Shown: positions 17,434 through 27,087, counted from the first letter of the stretch. The stretch: DNA of 64,000 nucleotides from Candidatus Gastranaerophilales bacterium (GCA_944326455.1 CALVEA010000001.1:107383-171382); one strand, 5' to 3'. A program made the numbers and translations. Notes: a model not told the origin generated them from the sequence alone.

Positions 17434-19527
17434 ATGAGAAAACAAGTTATAGCGTATCTGCATACCCATTGGGACAGGGAGTGGTACAGAGAGTTTGAGA
17501 TATTCAGAATGCGTCTTTTGCGTGTTTTTGATAATGTGCTGGAGATGCTTGAAGCTAACATAATTCCATCTTTTTATTTTGACGGGCAGGTTGCAGCACT
17601 TCTGGACTATCTTGAAATCCGTCCGGAAAAAGAGAGTTTAGTAAGAAAACTTATACATTCAAAAAAACTCTTTATCGGACCTTTTTACTGTCTTGTAGAT
17701 GAATTTTTGACCGACAAAACCTGTTTTTCCAAAAACCTTGAAATAGGATTAAAAACAGCTGCTGATTTCGGCTGTACAGATTTTATCGGATATCTTCCGG
17801 ATACATTCGGACACAGCAAAAATGTACCTGATATTCTAAGAGATTATGGAATTGATAAATGTATAGTCTGGCGAGGCTGCGGAGATTTCCCCGCAGATTT
17901 TAAATGGTGCGGGATGGATACAGTTAACCTTGTAAGAGGCTATTTTCAAGATGTTTTTTCTCTAAAATGCGACATTGAAAAAAAAGCCGAAATCCTGAAA
18001 AAGAATCTTGATTTAATTGCCGAAAAATCCGGTGACTATATTTTATTCCCTGTCGGGGCTGACCATCTCGGAGTAGAAAAGGATATTAATGACCAAATTA
18101 TTGCGGTTAACGAGATTCTTAAAGAAGATTATGTTATAAAATTATCTTCTCCGTTTGAATATTTTAAAAAAGTTGAATCAAATTTCAATAAATTCAGATG
18201 GGATGATGAGCTTAGAGACAATTCAAAAACCTTTATTCTGCCGGGAACACATTCCTCGAGGCTTGATTTAAAAAAACTAAATGTTGAATGCACTTACAAA
18301 CTTGATTTGGCTTCAAGGTTTGTTAAATTTCAACATTCAGAAGATAAATACAGAAAGATTCTTGAATATGCGTACAAATTACTTTTGCAAAACCAGGCTC
18401 ACGATGGGATTTGCGGATGTTCTACAGATGATGTGCATCAGGAAAACATCATAAGATACAAAAAAATACTCCAGATTGCACAAACTGTTATTGACGAACA
18501 AACAGTAGATGAGCATAACGTGCTTAATCTTTCTGATAAAGTTTTCTCGGGGGTAATTGAGATAAAAACAGCTCATCCTCAAGACGGGTACGAAAAATTC
18601 AAAACACAGAAAGGTTTTGAAAGGAATTTGCTCTGCGATACCCAGCGTATACCGGTAACTGAAGATTATAGAGAAATTTCAACCTATACAGTCAATATTG
18701 AAAACCTTCCGCAGAATGAAATTCATCCTGTTATGCCGGCAATAGAACCTTCCGGATTGGAAATAACAGACACTTCTATTGAAAATCAAAATATAAGACT
18801 GGAAGTAAAAGACGGACAGCTCCAAGTAAATAATATTCCGGTTAAACTTATTGACTTTGCAGATAGCGGGGACAGCTACAATAACGGTCCAAAGTCCGGC
18901 GATTCAGGTGTTGAGTTTAAAATACTGAAATCAAAAATTCACTTCAAAGGGGAAAACAGAGTCTCTCTAAAAATAGATTATGAAGGAAACTGGGATATAA
19001 TCCCGCTGATTGTTACTTTGGATAAAAATGCAGCCTTTATAAAATTTGAATTTGACTGGATTAATACACAGAAAAATCATTTGCTGGAAGTCTGTTTCAC
19101 TCTTCCGGAAAAAATAAAAGAAGTTTTCTCGGAAGATATGAATACCTTAATCAAGCGTAACTTTAACCCTGATTACAACATACGAGACCACTTGCCAAAA
19201 ACCAGGGGAATAGAAGCTTTTACTAATACCGCTCCAATGCAGCGCGGACTCATTATTGATGAAAGCAAAAATAATATTGGTCTGGTCACAAAAGGTTTGA
19301 CACAATATGAAATATACAAAAATAACCTCTTGCTGCCGATACTTCGTTCAACAGGGGTAATATCAAACCCTAAGAACCCTGCACGCACAACTCCTGCCGG
19401 ACCTCCGATTGAAACATCTAATTTACAAATGATAGGAAGAAATACTGCTGAATTTTATGTATTTTTTGGAAACCACAATGCCTTTAATGACGTTATAAAT
19501 CAGGTTTACAGCTATATAATTGCATAA
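17434..19527 (+). CDS. alpha-mannosidase, glycoside hydrolase family 38
   Basis: The protein should cleave alpha-mannosides (or mannosyl-glycerate) by a zinc-dependent retaining mechanism. The zinc site begins with HTHWDREWY (residues 10-18), the nucleophile is Asp123 in GYLPDTFGH, and a further zinc/active-site segment is QNQAHDGICGCSTDDVHQ near residue 320. Length is 697 residues, shorter than the usual 800-900, with the loss in the C-terminal beta domains. No signal peptide, so it is probably cytosolic. The convergent neighbour is a DUF4127 protein with a 5-base gap. Confidence 0.9.
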   Translation: MRKQVIAYLHTHWDREWYREFEIFRMRLLRVFDNVLEMLEANIIPSFYFDGQVAALLDYLEIRPEKESLVRKLIHSKKLFIGPFYCLVDEFLTDKTCFSKNLEIGLKTAADFGCTDFIGYLPDTFGHSKNVPDILRDYGIDKCIVWRGCGDFPADFKWCGMDTVNLVRGYFQDVFSLKCDIEKKAEILKKNLDLIAEKSGDYILFPVGADHLGVEKDINDQIIAVNEILKEDYVIKLSSPFEYFKKVESNFNKFRWDDELRDNSKTFILPGTHSSRLDLKKLNVECTYKLDLASRFVKFQHSEDKYRKILEYAYKLLLQNQAHDGICGCSTDDVHQENIIRYKKILQIAQTVIDEQTVDEHNVLNLSDKVFSGVIEIKTAHPQDGYEKFKTQKGFERNLLCDTQRIPVTEDYREISTYTVNIENLPQNEIHPVMPAIEPSGLEITDTSIENQNIRLEVKDGQLQVNNIPVKLIDFADSGDSYNNGPKSGDSGVEFKILKSKIHFKGENRVSLKIDYEGNWDIIPLIVTLDKNAAFIKFEFDWINTQKNHLLEVCFTLPEKIKEVFSEDMNTLIKRNFNPDYNIRDHLPKTRGIEAFTNTAPMQRGLIIDESKNNIGLVTKGLTQYEIYKNNLLLPILRSTGVISNPKNPARTTPAGPPIETSNLQMIGRNTAEFYVFFGNHNAFNDVINQVYSYIIA

Positions 19528-19532
19528 TTACA

Positions 19533-20861
19533 TTATATGCCGGTAATCTCTACCTCAAATTTTCTATTCCAAGGATAAGTATAAACAGCATTAATATCCA
19601 GTCCAAAGATTTGTGACAGCCGCTGTTCATAAGGTTGCATAAGCTCTTTAATACAGCAGGGAGACTCTATTTTCCCTCTTACATTTGCTTGATATGCCCA
19701 ATCATCAAGAAACCTGATAATTTGGAGCTTTTTAAACGATTCTTCGTTATATTGCAAAGCTTTAAACTTTACTTTCACGCCAGCCAGCAAACTCCCCAGC
19801 GTATTGGCTGAAGTATTCCAACCCGCATATCCGCAGAAGTTATTTAAATCAATCCTGGACAGAAGCTGCTCAACAAAAGAATTATCAGCACCATTAGCAA
19901 ATCGAACATCCGCAATAGCATACGGTTTTTCCGGCGGAACAAATTTTTCTGAAAAAGATTTTGTTTCCCAGCCCATAACGTGCTCACCCTGCTTTTCAAT
20001 AAAATTATTAACAACCAGTATTAAATCCGCATCGTTATATGACTCCGCAATTTGAAAACCGCCAAGTTCCAGTTGTGATAAAACGGATTTTTCAATTGAA
20101 ACGTCTTCGTAATTGGAAACACAGTTCTTGAAATCAGGTTCCGTATAAACCGGATAAACTTTAATATTCTTTTGAATTGCACGAGAAAGAAGTGCCAGAG
20201 GAATTTCATCCGCGCCCGTTTTTGTCTTACCTCCCATTGACTCCAAAGACTCTGCTTCCATTACATTTAATCCAAATTCCGCGCAGTCATCTTTTGAATA
20301 AATAAGTGTATTAAAAATTCCTTCTTTTTGCCATTCAAGGTATATCTTATTAATATCAAAATTTCTTCGCCGGGTTTTCAAATAATCATCCAAGATTTCA
20401 ATAGGGATATCATTCTGAACTCTCAGCCCCTTATGAATTGCATAAGAGTACTCAAAAATCTTCTTCCCATACTCTGACCAGTAGAGCTTTTCTTCTTCGT
20501 TGTAATTGTTATTAGAAATTCGCATTATGCTTGAAAAAGCATAAACTTTAGCTTGTTTTTCCAGAAGAATTGCTTTAAGCTCCTCTGTACGCAGTTTCAA
20601 TTCCTCAAAAGTTTCAAAGCCACGTCGTGAAGGTATTAACCCTCCATAAATCACGGTATCCAGCGGTAGAATAATTGAATCAACCGCCGGCAGCCTCTTC
20701 AACCATTTTAAAATCTTTTTAATATCTGCAACCTTATCCAAACCGCCAAGAAATTCCCGCGGAGGAATAAATAATTCAATACCGCCATCAATAGCACAAA
20801 TATCTTTTGCTAAAGTGTAACAAACCGGGCGGTTATCAATAGGAATAAAACAAACTTTCAT
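19533..20861 (-). CDS. DUF4127 family protein
   Basis: The 442-residue protein starts MKVCFIPIDNRPVCYTLAKD, matching the family opening PLDERPVN. Other features are LPLDTVIYGGLIPSRRG, FSSIMRISNNNYNEEEKLYW, ADVRFANGAD and FCGYAGWNTSANTLGSLLA, all typical of DUF4127 (PF13552). The biochemical role is unknown; relatives are often beside sugar-processing genes, which would fit the adjacent GH38 mannosidase. No signal peptide or membrane segment. Confidence 0.85.
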   Translation of the reverse strand: MKVCFIPIDNRPVCYTLAKDICAIDGGIELFIPPREFLGGLDKVADIKKILKWLKRLPAVDSIILPLDTVIYGGLIPSRRGFETFEELKLRTEELKAILLEKQAKVYAFSSIMRISNNNYNEEEKLYWSEYGKKIFEYSYAIHKGLRVQNDIPIEILDDYLKTRRRNFDINKIYLEWQKEGIFNTLIYSKDDCAEFGLNVMEAESLESMGGKTKTGADEIPLALLSRAIQKNIKVYPVYTEPDFKNCVSNYEDVSIEKSVLSQLELGGFQIAESYNDADLILVVNNFIEKQGEHVMGWETKSFSEKFVPPEKPYAIADVRFANGADNSFVEQLLSRIDLNNFCGYAGWNTSANTLGSLLAGVKVKFKALQYNEESFKKLQIIRFLDDWAYQANVRGKIESPCCIKELMQPYEQRLSQIFGLDINAVYTYPWNRKFEVEITGI

Positions 20862-20911
20862 ACAGGTATTTTAGCATAAATTACTCGCTTATAGTAAAAA
20901 CTTAATACGGC

Positions 20912-20945
20912 AAAAAAAATGGCACAAAGTGTGTGCTTTTTGTAC
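20912..20945 (-). terminator. rho-independent terminator
   Basis: Read on the minus strand, a stem of GCAC...GTGC with flanking A/T pairs is followed by a run of eight T residues. It ends the transcript of the AMIN-like membrane protein gene. Confidence 0.55.
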
Positions 20946-20982
20946 CAATTAACATAGTATAGTTTTATAAAAAGATTTGTTG

Positions 20983-22050
20983 TTATTTAATGTTATTCTT
21001 GCTTAAGCTTGCTTTTAATCCTCTTGCAAGGTCGTGTCTGCCGCTTTTTTCATATATAGCAGTCATTGATTCTAAGAATTTAAGATTATCAATATTAGGA
21101 TTAGACTGATTAACAGGCGCTGTATTTACCGGTGTTGTGTGTTTTTTAATCTGCTGTTGCACAGCTGTCGGAGCCTGTGGAGGTATCGGTCTTGTAACTG
21201 TCTGAGTAGGGGTCTCTTGAACCGGCTGCGGATTTACATAATTTCTCAATCTTGGATTATGATACTGCATTTCTTGCGGCTGAGTCTCATAAGGGTTTCT
21301 GGACTCTCTTTGATATGCATTTAATCCGTAGTTCACTGTTGTAAAAGGTTTTTCAGAATTGATATAAGGTGATGGAACCGGCTGCATACCGCGATACATA
21401 TTAATTTCTCTTTCATTTAGACTTTGACTTAAGCCTATTTGCATTTCAGGCTCTTTGCGTTTGAAAAGTCTCATTACAAAATAACCTAAGAGAACAACCA
21501 AACCAAATGAAAAAATTCTGTTTACTGTATCACCGGCATCTGTTTCATCAACAGTCTCTTTTATTGTATCAACGGCTTGAGAAGATTTTAGCTTTTTAAA
21601 CAAAGAAGACGTTTTTTCTGTTTGATAATCTTCTTTATAAATAGGAGCATAACTTTCAATCGGATTATTAAGCTTTAATGTCTTTGATTCTTCCTTTGCA
21701 GCAACAGCAGGTGCTAAGGAATCAAATGTTACGGTAGCATCTGCAGCATTTTCCGCCTGGAAAAAGATACTTATACCGTTACCTTGAGGTTCTACCATTA
21801 CCGTATCAACATTTGCAACATTATTATACACTGTATTCAATGTTTTTGATGCTCTGATATCTTTCATTGTAAGAGTGATTTTATTAGAATCTTTAACCTC
21901 TTTTTTTACATCAACAGCCTTGTCTGACACAAGAACAATATTGTATGTATCCTTAACCGGTTCAATTTCTATAGTCTGCAAAACATTGTCTTCCGCAAAC
22001 ACAGACAACATTGACAAAAACATTCCAACAAACAACAATACTCTCTTCAT
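20983..22050 (-). CDS. secreted/membrane protein with AMIN-like domain
   Basis: The 355-residue protein has a signal peptide (MKRVLLFVGMFLSMLSVFAE), an extracytoplasmic beta-rich domain (about 22-115, with the ITLTMKDI strand pattern of AMIN-like folds), a membrane helix near 175-197 (FSFGLVVLLGYFVMRLFKRK) and a long cytoplasmic tail rich in Pro, Gln, Asn and Thr. It ends with a helical segment LKFLESMTAIYEKSGRHDLARGL. AMIN domains bind peptidoglycan or secretin partners, so a role in envelope or type IV pilus assembly is possible; pilT lies 14 kb away. The AMIN match is tentative. Confidence 0.65.
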   Translation of the reverse strand: MKRVLLFVGMFLSMLSVFAEDNVLQTIEIEPVKDTYNIVLVSDKAVDVKKEVKDSNKITLTMKDIRASKTLNTVYNNVANVDTVMVEPQGNGISIFFQAENAADATVTFDSLAPAVAAKEESKTLKLNNPIESYAPIYKEDYQTEKTSSLFKKLKSSQAVDTIKETVDETDAGDTVNRIFSFGLVVLLGYFVMRLFKRKEPEMQIGLSQSLNEREINMYRGMQPVPSPYINSEKPFTTVNYGLNAYQRESRNPYETQPQEMQYHNPRLRNYVNPQPVQETPTQTVTRPIPPQAPTAVQQQIKKHTTPVNTAPVNQSNPNIDNLKFLESMTAIYEKSGRHDLARGLKASLSKNNIK

Positions 22051-22150
22051 AAATATACTCTCTCTCCCTTGTATTTAAGTGTACATGGTTTGCATGCCCA
22101 TGCCATCAATCAAGGGATTAAAATTCTTCTAGACCATCTGGTCAATAAAG

Positions 22151-23221
22151 TTATATCCTGCTTGCTATGAAATTTATCAAATCGTCTACTCTGTAGGAGT
22201 TACGGCTAAAAAGTTTTAGAGCTACTTCACATCCCAAACACGATGTCAACACATATTTCACCCCGGTTTTTAAAATATTTTCCCGCTTTGACTTAAAGAT
22301 TTCAGCCATAATCCTATATTCACGAAATTTAGAAATACCGTTTAACCCGCAGCATTTATCAAAATCATTCATCTCTATGTAATTAAGATTTGTCGTATTG
22401 CTTAGAAACCATTTTATATCATCATAGTTATCAATATTGCAAGGCTTATGAAAAGTTACTTCTACCGGCTTTCTTAATACCAGCTTAAGTTCATTCGCTC
22501 TAATGTATTCATAAATATTTTTAATCTTTATATTTTTTAAGAATTCCCTGGAATCGTCTGACTCCGCCCATCTGGAATAATCTTTAAGAGACTTTTCGCA
22601 ACTCGCACAAGTTGTAACGATATCCGTAATATTATATTGTTTTAATATTTTGACAAATTTTTCTATATTATGATTAAAACCTCGCAAATCACCTCTGGCA
22701 AACAGAGAAATACCGCAGCACGAAAAAGGAGGTGTAATTACTTCAATACCCGCAGCATTCAGTATTTTTACAACAGCGTTGTTACCTTTAATTTTTGAGC
22801 TGCATCCGCCAAAATAAAGCACTTTTTTATCAAAAGTTTTACTCTCAGCTTTTTTCCTAAACAAGCTTAAAAAGTTTACACATAAGCCAAAAACAAAATT
22901 CTTCTGAAAAAAAGACAGCAGTTTTTGACTAAAACTATGTTTAAAATATTCGGCTTTTGCAGCAACAATAATGTCTACAACATTAATATCACTGGGACAA
23001 AATTTTGAACAAGCTCCGCATTTGAGACACAAGTCCAGATACCTGTTGAGCTTTGGAGACATTTTCAACTCACCCTTAAGAAGCCCGCGCAGCATCACAA
23101 AATGACCTCTTGAAACCGTACAATCATTCCCCGTAATTTTATATATAGGACAAACTGATTGGCACAAGCCGCATTTTGAGCAAGAATGAATATTGTCTTT
23201 AAAATCTTTAAGCTGCTTCAT
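22151..23221 (-). CDS. Fe-S oxidoreductase with two CCG domains (GlcF/GlpC-like)
   Basis: The 356-residue protein has two N-terminal [4Fe-4S] motifs (CSKCGLCQSVCP and CLKCGACSKFCP) and two cysteine-rich CCG domains (CCGISLFARG near 165, CCGLNGISKF near 290). This is the layout of GlcF, GlpC and LutA subunits, which pass electrons from flavin-dependent 2-hydroxyacid or glycerol-3-phosphate oxidation. No flavoprotein partner (GlcD, GlpA) is adjacent. No membrane anchor. It could serve D-lactate oxidation, which would be interesting beside the lar genes at 50-53 kb, but that is inference. Confidence 0.87.
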   Translation of the reverse strand: MKQLKDFKDNIHSCSKCGLCQSVCPIYKITGNDCTVSRGHFVMLRGLLKGELKMSPKLNRYLDLCLKCGACSKFCPSDINVVDIIVAAKAEYFKHSFSQKLLSFFQKNFVFGLCVNFLSLFRKKAESKTFDKKVLYFGGCSSKIKGNNAVVKILNAAGIEVITPPFSCCGISLFARGDLRGFNHNIEKFVKILKQYNITDIVTTCASCEKSLKDYSRWAESDDSREFLKNIKIKNIYEYIRANELKLVLRKPVEVTFHKPCNIDNYDDIKWFLSNTTNLNYIEMNDFDKCCGLNGISKFREYRIMAEIFKSKRENILKTGVKYVLTSCLGCEVALKLFSRNSYRVDDLINFIASRI

Positions 23222-23271
23222 ACTAAGATTTTAGCATAATAAAATGAACACATAAATTTATGGTTGAAATA

Positions 23272-23309
23272 AAAGCGGGGCGGGATGCATTGCATCCCGC
23301 CCCGCTTTT
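23272..23309. terminator. long palindromic terminator
   Basis: A near-perfect palindrome (AAAGCGGGGCGGGATGCA and its complement, almost no loop) lies just downstream of the minus-strand gene that ends at 23317. The weak AAA tail on the left gives a T run on the minus strand. Confidence 0.75.
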
Positions 23310-23316
23310 ATGAAAC

Positions 23317-23661
23317 TTAGAATGGTTTTGTTTGATTTAATTTTGCTCTTAATTCCCTAAATCTGGCTATATCCTCTTGGGTTTTAGGAGTTTCTCTAAA
23401 CAAAGCCTGAGATGTTGGATGAACCATTAAAATCTTGTCCATGTGAATCTCTAAGAATTCATATCTCCTAGGCGGCTGATTTGAATTCTTTGCGTATATT
23501 TCGACATTCGTTACAGCAAGGAATCTTCTGTTCCCGTCATTCAAAAGCTCTGTCAGCTGTCTGTTTGCTGCCACATTATTTGATACGAAAACAGTACCTT
23601 TGATGTCTTCGTTTTCTGTCAAAATAATTACTTCTACTGGTATCATGTCTTTGTTTGGCAT
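23317..23661 (-). CDS. small conserved-looking protein (DUF6812-like)
   Basis: A 114-residue cytosolic protein starting MPNKDMIPVEVIILTENEDI. The layout, a beta strand pair VEVIILTENEDIKGTVFVS, a RQLTELLNDGNRRFLAVTNVEIY stretch and a C-terminal helix, resembles the small DUF6812-type proteins, in which a hydrophobic barrel-like fold is expected. Tentative. Gene is alone between two palindromic regions, with TGCC start context and an A/G-rich ribosome site (GAGAGGAAGT). Confidence 0.65.
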   Translation of the reverse strand: MPNKDMIPVEVIILTENEDIKGTVFVSNNVAANRQLTELLNDGNRRFLAVTNVEIYAKNSNQPPRRYEFLEIHMDKILMVHPTSQALFRETPKTQEDIARFRELRAKLNQTKPF

Positions 23662-23716
23662 TTAACTTCCTCTCTTTATATATAGATTTTATAATACTTT
23701 TTTGATTCTGTCCAGA

Positions 23717-25102
23717 CTAGCGGGATAAATACGTCACAAAATTTTTGACATTTTCTTCTAATTCTTTTATTTTTTCTATTGAGTCTGCTTCAAAATAAAT
23801 TCTTAAAAGAGGCTCAGTCCCGCTTGGACGAACAAGAATTTTTGTTCTGTCCCCTAGCATTAGTTTAACACCGTCTTTCAAATCTTTTTGAGTGACTTCA
23901 TAATGTCCGAGTTTTTTTATTTCTTTAAATTCTGATATTAATGCACTAACGTCATCCGGATTATCTTTCTTTAAATCAATCCTGTCAGTATAAAACCTGC
24001 AGCCTGCCAGGTCATATATTTCATCTTCCATCTCAGTTAAAGACTTGCCTTCATCTGCCATAGCTTCCAATATTAAAAGATTTGCAAGAATTCCGTCTTT
24101 TTCCGGGATATGACCTTTTATGCTCAAACCGCCGGATTCTTCTCCGCCGATAATAACATCATTTTTACGCATAGCCTCGCCGACGTGCTTGAAGCCGACA
24201 GCAGTCTCAATAACATTTACACTGAGTTTTTGGGCAACATTATCTATTAAAAGACTTGAGCCGACAGTTTTTACAACAGCTCCTGTATATCCTTTTTTAA
24301 GCAGGTATTTTAGAAGTATTGCAATAATTACGTTTGGAGAAACATACTCTCCTTTTTCGTTAATTACACCAAAGCGGTCAGCATCACCGTCATTTGCCAA
24401 CCCTATGGAATTTGAAGTACTTTTAACTCTTTCCATAAGAGCTTTTAAATATTTAGGCTTAGGGTCAGGCATACCGCCGCCAAATTCGGAATCATAATTC
24501 ATGTGTAGAGATTCAAACTCAACCCCATTATCTTTTAAAATAGCATCAAAATAACCTATTGATGCGGAATATAGTCCGTCAAATATTATATGAGAATTAA
24601 GGGTTTTAATTTTTTCAAAATCAATAATATTTTTTAAATGTTCATAATACACCGGGAAAAAATCTACTACCTCCAGAGAACCCTTACTTGCCTGGAAATC
24701 CTCATCCATATTAAAAAGAATTCTGTCAGTAATCTCTGAAGTAGCCGGACCTGCATAATCAGGGATAAACTTCATTCCAAGATATTCAGCCGGATTGTGA
24801 GATGCTGTAAACATTATTGCATCAGCGTTCAAAAACTTAGCATTATATGCAAGAACAGGAGTTGGAACTACTTTTGAAGATAATTTAACATTAAAACCTT
24901 TGTTTTTAAGAATTTCAGCAGAATATTTTGCATACACATCTGCCATTCTTCTGGGGTCATATCCTATCAAAATTGGTTTATCATACCCGAAGGTTTCTGA
25001 TACATACTTTCCTATCGCAAGAGTGACTCTGCCTACATTCTCTTTTGTAAATTCTTTATCTAAAACCGCTCTCCAGCCATCTGTCCCAAATTTTATACTC
25101 AA
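23717..25102 (-). CDS. phosphoglucomutase/phosphomannomutase family protein
   Basis: A 461-residue alpha-D-phosphohexomutase of a different subgroup from the one at 7.7 kb. It opens with FGTDGWRAVL, has the catalytic serine loop TASHNPAEYLG, metal loop DGDADR, sugar loop GGEESGGL and phosphate loop VRPSGTEPLLRIY. The FGTDGWR opening and GGEESGG are typical of phosphoglucomutase-like and GlmM-like enzymes. It could act on glucose, mannose or glucosamine phosphates; the substrate cannot be decided from the sequence. Confidence 0.9.
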   Translation of the reverse strand: MSIKFGTDGWRAVLDKEFTKENVGRVTLAIGKYVSETFGYDKPILIGYDPRRMADVYAKYSAEILKNKGFNVKLSSKVVPTPVLAYNAKFLNADAIMFTASHNPAEYLGMKFIPDYAGPATSEITDRILFNMDEDFQASKGSLEVVDFFPVYYEHLKNIIDFEKIKTLNSHIIFDGLYSASIGYFDAILKDNGVEFESLHMNYDSEFGGGMPDPKPKYLKALMERVKSTSNSIGLANDGDADRFGVINEKGEYVSPNVIIAILLKYLLKKGYTGAVVKTVGSSLLIDNVAQKLSVNVIETAVGFKHVGEAMRKNDVIIGGEESGGLSIKGHIPEKDGILANLLILEAMADEGKSLTEMEDEIYDLAGCRFYTDRIDLKKDNPDDVSALISEFKEIKKLGHYEVTQKDLKDGVKLMLGDRTKILVRPSGTEPLLRIYFEADSIEKIKELEENVKNFVTYLSR

Positions 25103-25203
25103 AGTACTTCTCCTTTTTTATTATTTTAACATAAAGCAAATACTTCTAATCTCTCCTTTTACTTAAAATGATTATAAATACATTTTATGTGAAATATATA
25201 AAA

Positions 25204-25238
25204 ACACGAATGCGGGCTTTAAAAGCCCGCATTCGTGT
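25204..25238. terminator. long palindromic terminator
   Basis: Arms of 17 bases (ACACGAATGCGGGCTTT and its complement) meet around a single base. The minus strand continues into TTTTTA, ending the small secreted-protein gene that stops at 25250. Confidence 0.8.
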
Positions 25239-25249
25239 CTTAAAAATAT

Positions 25250-25633
25250 TTATTTTGTAATTACCATACCCGGAACTTTATCTTTTACTTTTACTCCCAT
25301 AGGATCAATAGCAAAATCTGTTGTATTATCTTCCTTAATCGTAAAGTTTATAGGAATAGCAGCCTTCTTGGAACAAGCTTTTACAACCCAAATTTCCTGC
25401 CAGGCATTATCAACTTTTTCTTTTGATAACTTGGTATCAACAATTGATAAAGATTGACATTCCGGAGCTGCAACTCTTAAAGCATACGCATAAACAGGCT
25501 GTAACACTTCAGTCTGAGTTTTTTCATCCAGAGCAGTTGCTCCGGGCAGCGGAACAGTTGTCTCATAGTCAAAAGCATAAGCTGCTGATAAAATACCCGC
25601 CAGCATCATTGTTAAACATAAAGTTTTTTTCAT
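25250..25633 (-). CDS. small secreted protein, unknown
   Basis: A 127-residue protein with a clear signal peptide (MKKTLCLTMMLAGILSAAYA, cut after AYA). The mature part has two cysteines (PECQSL and VKACSKK) that could form a disulfide, and a beta-rich sequence. It lies 19 bases downstream of the qmcA stop on the same strand and may be co-transcribed with nfeD-qmcA. A similar small secreted protein with two cysteines lies at 27.6 kb. Family not recognised. Confidence 0.7.
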   Translation of the reverse strand: MKKTLCLTMMLAGILSAAYAFDYETTVPLPGATALDEKTQTEVLQPVYAYALRVAAPECQSLSIVDTKLSKEKVDNAWQEIWVVKACSKKAAIPINFTIKEDNTTDFAIDPMGVKVKDKVPGMVITK

Positions 25634-25652
25634 AATAAACCCTCACACTAAT

Positions 25653-26627
25653 TTATTTTTTACCATTAAACATTTCTTTTATACCGTCAACCGAGCTTAA
25701 AATACCGGTTGCCTCATAAGGCATATAGACAATTTTGTTATCCTTACCGCTTGTTATGGTTTTCATAGTTTCCAAATATTTCATAGCAATCAAATACTTA
25801 TCAGGCTGTCCTTTGTCAGCAAGAGCATTAATAATTCTTTGAATAGCTTCTTTTTCACCATCAGCTTCAAGAATTCTTGCCTGTGCAATACCTTCAGCCT
25901 TTAAAATATTAGCTTGTTTTTCACCTTCTGCTCTGTTAATAGCTGCCTCTTTTTCCCCCTCAGCTTTCAATACTGCGGATTTTTTCAAACCTTCAGCTTC
26001 AAGAATTGCCGCACGTCTGTCACGTTCAGCCTTCATTTGTTTTTCCATTGCAGACTGGATATCACTCGGTGGAATAATATCTTGTAACTCAACTCTGTTA
26101 ACTTTTACACCCCATTTGTTTGTAGCATCATCTAAAATAGCTCTTAATTCATGGTTAATTTTATCACGGGATACCAAACTTTCATCCAAATCAAGCTGAC
26201 CAACAAGGTTTCTTAAGTTAGTTTGTGTCAATTTTTCGATTGCATCCGGCAAGTTTTGAATTTCATAAACAGCAGATTTCGGATCAACTATCTGGAAGTA
26301 TAAAAGAGCGTTGATACTGATAGACACGTTATCTTTTGTAATTACGTTTTGTCTTGGGAAATCATAAACTGCTTCTCTTAAGTCAATTTTTGTTCTTTTT
26401 TGAATCATTGCATAAGTTGAACCGTCAAAACCTTTTTGTGTAACTTTCCAGTCTATAGCTCTAGGAGCTTCAAGAATCGGGATTATAAAATTAAATCCGG
26501 ATTCAAGAACCCTGTCAAATTTTCCTAATCTTTCAACAATAACAACTTCTGCCTGCTGAACAATAATTACACCCTTAGCAACAAACACTATTGCCAATAC
26601 AATCAAAAACACTGAAAACGTAAACAT
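25653..26627 (-). CDS. qmcA: SPFH/band 7 (stomatin-like) membrane protein, QmcA type
   Basis: A 324-residue protein with one N-terminal membrane helix (FTFSVFLIVLAIVFVAKGVI), an SPFH domain (about 25-190, with VVIVERLGKFDRVLESGFNF and a long band 7 region) and a helical tail made of approximate 11-12-residue repeats (EAEGEK-type units from about 205 to 265). Such proteins form ring oligomers in the inner membrane and pair with NfeD. The nfeD gene lies directly upstream and its stop shares a base with this start, so they are an operon. Confidence 0.93.
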   Translation of the reverse strand: MFTFSVFLIVLAIVFVAKGVIIVQQAEVVIVERLGKFDRVLESGFNFIIPILEAPRAIDWKVTQKGFDGSTYAMIQKRTKIDLREAVYDFPRQNVITKDNVSISINALLYFQIVDPKSAVYEIQNLPDAIEKLTQTNLRNLVGQLDLDESLVSRDKINHELRAILDDATNKWGVKVNRVELQDIIPPSDIQSAMEKQMKAERDRRAAILEAEGLKKSAVLKAEGEKEAAINRAEGEKQANILKAEGIAQARILEADGEKEAIQRIINALADKGQPDKYLIAMKYLETMKTITSGKDNKIVYMPYEATGILSSVDGIKEMFNGKK

Positions 26628-27067
26628 TAAGCTTCTCCCTCTTCTTTTAACTTTTCTACGTACATTATTATACTCTCATTTCTCACAATCCTAACTTCGC
26701 TGCCTTTCGGAATAACTGACCTATTTTCGCTCCTTGCTTCCCAGCGCTCGCCATATATTGAAATAAACCCGCTAAATTCAGTAATATCATCCTCGGCTTT
26801 TGCTACAACACCGATATACTTGCTTTGAATCCCTGTTTCCTTAGATTTACAAAACTTTTTAACAAGAATCGGGCGCAAAAATAAAAACGAAAGGAATGAA
26901 AATACAAAAAATACGCCAACTAAAACATACGGATTTTTTTCATATACAGAAACAATTGCACAAATAAAAGATGCCAATGCAAAATTCAAAAAGAACATGC
27001 TGGGCGTAAACATTTCAAGTATAAGAAATCCTATTCCTAAAACCGCCAATAATTCCCACAAATGCAT
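26627..27067 (-). CDS. NfeD-family membrane protein
   Basis: A 146-residue protein with an N-terminal set of three or four membrane helices and a C-terminal OB-fold (about 80-140, GVVAKAEDDITEFSGFISIYGERWEA) as in short NfeD (YbbK-like) partners. It is the partner of SPFH proteins. The stop codon overlaps the qmcA start by one base, which is strong evidence of coupling. Confidence 0.9.
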   Translation of the reverse strand: MHLWELLAVLGIGFLILEMFTPSMFFLNFALASFICAIVSVYEKNPYVLVGVFFVFSFLSFLFLRPILVKKFCKSKETGIQSKYIGVVAKAEDDITEFSGFISIYGERWEARSENRSVIPKGSEVRIVRNESIIMYVEKLKEEGEA

Positions 27068-27087
27068 AAAAACTCCTATTAAATACA

